A stretch of DNA of 9,629 bases from Acidobacteriota bacterium (lineage in GTDB: Bacteria; Acidobacteriota; Terriglobia; Bryobacterales; Bryobacteraceae): the NCBI GenBank assembly GCA_021788955.1, contig JAJYKC010000041.1, positions 1 through 9,629 on the forward strand, written 5' to 3'. The position numbers and the translations under genes are program-made. The notes under the pieces are model-generated. The model was not told the DNA's origin, ran no database searches, and was given only the letters and a program-made list of their open reading frames with translations. This document shows, in pieces, positions 7,459 through 9,629 of this stretch. The first letter of the stretch is position 1. Each line of letters begins with the position of its first letter.

Positions 7459-8613
7459 TCAATCGCCGAGGAGCCGGCCGAATCCCTGCAGGCCGGTGAC
7501 GTTGTCGCAGATCGCCTTGATGGCGGCGGTCACGGGAATTGCGAGCACCAGCCCGATCCCGCCCCAAATCGTGCCCCAAAACATGAGCGACACGGTTACG
7601 GCCAGCGGATTGAGATGCAAGCGGCCGCCCACCAGGCGTGGATACAGCAGGTTCAGCGCAAGCAGATGGAGCACCGCGACGGCGGCCACGATGGCCAGAA
7701 ACATCGGGATGCGGGTGAACACGGCGAGCCCGGCGAACAGCGGCGGAATCACCGCCAGCGGCAGTCCCGCGTAGGGCACGAGACTCAGGAAGCCGCTCAG
7801 AATGCCCACGATGAGCCAGTACGGCAGCCCGATCCAGAAAAAGAACACGCAGCCGGCGATGCTGAGGATAAGACCCAGAAGAAAATTGCCCACGACGTAG
7901 GCGCGTGAGGCTTGCGTGATTCCCTGCCACGTCTTGCCCGCCGCGTGCCGGTCCGAGGGATCGAACAACGACAGCGCGCTGCGCCGGACATGGTCGCGCC
8001 AGCTCAGCATGAAGTAGACCAGGAATGGCACAAAGCTGGCCATGAGAAGCACGTCGTAGATTGAGGCGATGTAGTTATAGAGATACAAAAAGATGGACTT
8101 CGGCTCGGGATGGATCCGGACTTCCTGGATCGGAGGCGGAACGGTCGGCTCGACGATCACACGCGTTCGCTTTCTCCGGGTCACCGGTTCCGGGGCCGCG
8201 GGGCCCGGCTCCGGCTCGCGAAAGCGCTTCGGCACAAACGTCTCGACCAGGTGCTTCTCTGCCGCATCGAGTTGGGCCGCCCCCGCATCGACCAGGTCAT
8301 TGATGCGGGCGCTATAAGCCGGGAGGTCCTCGCGCAGGTTGCTGATCTGCGTGAAGGCTCCGAGACCGATCAGATAGACGGCCACGAGGGCTATCAGGCA
8401 CGCCAGGAGGCTCGCCGCCGGACGGGGCAGCCTGATCCGCATGCCCAGCACGACCAGAGGCTCCAAGAGGACGGCGATGATCAGCGAGATGACGACCGTG
8501 ATACAGAATACGCGGCCGAAGTACAGCAGCGCCACTGCGGCGGCGAGAGCGATCACGGAGACGCTCGCCGAGGGCCGTTTGCCAGCCGGAAGCGAGGATA
8601 ACAACACAGCCAT
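7459..8613 (-). CDS. AI-2E (PerM) family membrane transporter
   Basis: 384 residues with the usual plan of this family: hydrophobic segments at about 17-34, 36-57 and 65-87, a soluble stretch at about 90-172, then further segments at about 178-203, 240-262, 264-283, 285-303, 305-324 and 335-363. NLLYPRLVGGRLHLNPLAV and the following FWGTIWGGIGLVLAIPV are typical conserved C-terminal sequences. Members include E. coli TqsA (AI-2 export) and sodium/proton antiporters, so the substrate cannot be named. The soluble stretch contains an unusual Pro/Arg/Glu-rich insert (about 129-172, with PEPGPAAPEPVTRRKRTR). It converges with cimA and is divergent from ruvX, 26-38 bp away depending on the ruvX start. 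Its own Shine-Dalgarno is weak (AGG about 13 nt upstream). It is probably not functionally tied to the ilv operon. Confidence 0.92.
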   Translation of the reverse strand: MAVLLSSLPAGKRPSASVSVIALAAAVALLYFGRVFCITVVISLIIAVLLEPLVVLGMRIRLPRPAASLLACLIALVAVYLIGLGAFTQISNLREDLPAYSARINDLVDAGAAQLDAAEKHLVETFVPKRFREPEPGPAAPEPVTRRKRTRVIVEPTVPPPIQEVRIHPEPKSIFLYLYNYIASIYDVLLMASFVPFLVYFMLSWRDHVRRSALSLFDPSDRHAAGKTWQGITQASRAYVVGNFLLGLILSIAGCVFFFWIGLPYWLIVGILSGFLSLVPYAGLPLAVIPPLFAGLAVFTRIPMFLAIVAAVAVLHLLALNLLYPRLVGGRLHLNPLAVTVSLMFWGTIWGGIGLVLAIPVTAAIKAICDNVTGLQGFGRLLGD

Positions 8614-8635
8614 CGGGAATCTCGAACCTAACTTT

Positions 8636-8641
8636 TATAAT
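8636..8641 (+). promoter_or_regulatory. Consensus -10 box for ruvX-mltG
   Basis: TATAAT is a perfect -10 hexamer in the AT-rich gap between the divergent transporter and ruvX. The -35 position (about 8613-8618, TCGGGA) matches only half the consensus. Transcription would begin near 8647-8649. This overlaps the ATG at 8640, which argues that translation starts at GTG 8652. The opposite strand reads TATAAA here, so the element may serve both directions. Confidence 0.45.
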
Positions 8642-8651
8642 GAGGGTAACC

Positions 8652-9095
8652 GTGAATCAGGGCAACGAAAATCCGGGGCAGCGCCGTGTTCTCGCGCTCG
8701 ACGTGGGCAAACGGCGCATTGGGCTGGCGGTGAGCGACCCGCTGGGCGTGACGGCGCAGGGGCTCGACACGCTCGAACGCACCACCATCCGCGAGGACCT
8801 GGCGCGGTTGGCCGAGATCGCATCGAGCAAGGACGTCGGCCTACTGCTGCTCGGAAACCCGCTCCACATGAGCGGGCGCGAGGGCCGGCAGGCCGAGTAC
8901 GTACGCGAATTCGCCGGGCGCCTGGGCGCCGCGACGGGGCTACCGGTGAAGTTTTGGGATGAGCGCCTGACCACAGTCGAGGCGCAGCGCGTGCTCCGCG
9001 AGAGCGGTATCAGCATCGCCAAGCGCGCCCGCGCGGTGGACCGTCTTGCCGCGGTGTTGTTGCTCGAAAGCTACCTGGATGCGTGGCACTCGTGA
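8652..9095 (+). CDS. ruvX: YqgF/RuvX family RNase H-fold nuclease (pre-16S rRNA nuclease or Holliday junction resolvase-like)
   Basis: 147 residues from GTG 8652, which has GAGGG five nt upstream. An in-frame ATG at 8640 would add four residues but has no Shine-Dalgarno and overlaps a TATAAT box. The RNase H-like fold is clear: VLALDVGKRRIGLAVSDPLG with the first catalytic Asp (D17), LLLLGNPLHMSGREG, the strand FWDERLTTVEAQRVL with the catalytic Glu, and ARAVDRLAAVLLLESYLD with the last acidic residue. E. coli YqgF is essential and takes part in 16S rRNA 5' end maturation, and the family was earlier proposed as a resolvase. The stop overlaps the mltG start by four bases, so the two are translationally coupled. 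Confidence 0.94.
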   Translation: MNQGNENPGQRRVLALDVGKRRIGLAVSDPLGVTAQGLDTLERTTIREDLARLAEIASSKDVGLLLLGNPLHMSGREGRQAEYVREFAGRLGAATGLPVKFWDERLTTVEAQRVLRESGISIAKRARAVDRLAAVLLLESYLDAWHS

Positions 9096-9629
9096 AGGGG
9101 CGTTTCGCCGCGGCCGTTGTCGCCGCGATCCTTGCCGCGGCCGTGCTTGGCGCCTGGCTACATCGGCCCTACCGCGGATTCACTGCGAGCGAGGTTTTTG
9201 TTGAAATTCCGCGCGGCGCCGGCACGCTCAGCATTGGACGGCAGTTGGCCTCCGCCGGCGTGCTTCGTTTCGGGTGGCAGTTGGCTCTGGCGCGCCTGGC
9301 CAATCCCCACGCCCCGCTCCAGGCGGGTGAATACCGCTTCGCAGTACCCGCGTCCCCACTCGAGATCTTTCATCGCCTGGCGCGCGGCGACGTCTACTAC
9401 CGGCTGTTCACCATCCCGGAGGGCGCGAATGTGTTCGAAATCGCCGAACTGGTCGACAGGCTCGGAATTGTAAGCGCGGCGCGGTTTCTGGCCGCGGCTG
9501 CAAACCCAGGGCTCATCCGCGATCTCGACCCGAAGGCGCCGACGCTCGAAGGTTATCTGTTCCCCTCCACCTACCGGATCGGACGGCACGCCACGGGGCG
9601 GGAGTTATGCCGGATGATGACCGCGCAGT
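9092..9629 (+). CDS. mltG: Endolytic transglycosylase MltG, N-terminal part (3' end outside window)
   Basis: The frame starts at GTG 9092, overlapping the ruvX stop in GTGA, and runs off the right edge after 179 codons. It begins with Lys/Arg and a single hydrophobic segment (about 5-22, Ala/Val-rich), a type II membrane anchor that places the rest in the periplasm. YRGFTASEVFVEIPRG is followed by the LysM-like YceG N-terminal region, with QAGEYRFAVPASP and FTIPEGANVFEIAELV, and then LEGYLFPSTYRI, a hallmark of the family. The catalytic Glu of MltG lies beyond the window. The enzyme cleaves nascent glycan strands and helps set their length. Adjacency to ruvX is common in bacteria. The upstream Shine-Dalgarno is poor, which fits coupling to ruvX. 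Confidence 0.92.
   Translation, partial: MKGRFAAAVVAAILAAAVLGAWLHRPYRGFTASEVFVEIPRGAGTLSIGRQLASAGVLRFGWQLALARLANPHAPLQAGEYRFAVPASPLEIFHRLARGDVYYRLFTIPEGANVFEIAELVDRLGIVSAARFLAAAANPGLIRDLDPKAPTLEGYLFPSTYRIGRHATGRELCRMMTAQ

Noticed and set aside
9117..9473. 118-codon plus-strand frame near the right edge
   Set aside because: It is out of frame with mltG, which has clear family motifs from GTG 9092 onwards. Its Ser/Arg/Pro-rich sequence is a frame shadow.

Overview
The window is GC-rich and densely coded. It looks like a piece of a bacterial chromosome, most plausibly from an acidobacterium of the Solibacter/Bryobacter type. That placement is an inference from codon use, the style of the proteins and the gene content, and no rRNA is present to test it. 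There is no insertion sequence, prophage, CRISPR array or plasmid function. This is core metabolism and housekeeping with an unusually informative regulatory leader.

Layout. (1) 2-112, plus strand: the last 36 codons of an upstream gene, possibly a GH18-type glycosidase. It meets stop-to-stop with a minus-strand gene for a secreted protein of unknown function (113-1189). (2) 1317-1853: a MerR-family regulator with a C-terminal domain that has its own in-frame start and a strong Shine-Dalgarno sequence, so two products may be made. (3) 1877-1965, minus strand: a complete tRNA-Leu(CAA) gene with encoded CCA. (4) 1966-2329: a 364-base region with no large gene. It holds a candidate 21-codon leucine-rich leader peptide, mutually exclusive hairpins and a strong intrinsic terminator just before ilvB. 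I read it as a transcription attenuator. (5) 2330-7400: ilvB, ilvN, ilvC and cimA in one direction with short gaps, forming an operon for branched-chain amino acid synthesis. (6) 7459-8613, minus strand: an AI-2E (PerM) family membrane protein, divergent from (7) ruvX (8652-9095) and the 5' part of mltG (9092 to the window end), which overlap by four bases.

How the genes work together. IlvB and IlvN form acetohydroxyacid synthase, and IlvC is the reductoisomerase that follows it. CimA condenses pyruvate with acetyl-CoA to citramalate, the threonine-independent entry to 2-oxobutyrate and hence isoleucine. The cluster therefore draws valine, leucine and isoleucine precursors from pyruvate. Two levels of control are visible: the attenuator-like leader, and a valine-binding ACT domain in IlvN that keeps the known sensing residues. 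RuvX and MltG are housekeeping proteins (pre-16S rRNA processing or resolvase-like function, and peptidoglycan strand termination).

The items most worth following up are the ilv leader, with its Leu-codon peptide, a 12-nt repeat that recurs at the ilvB ribosome binding site and a neighbouring tRNA that reads two of the leader codons, and the TipA-like internal start in the MerR gene.
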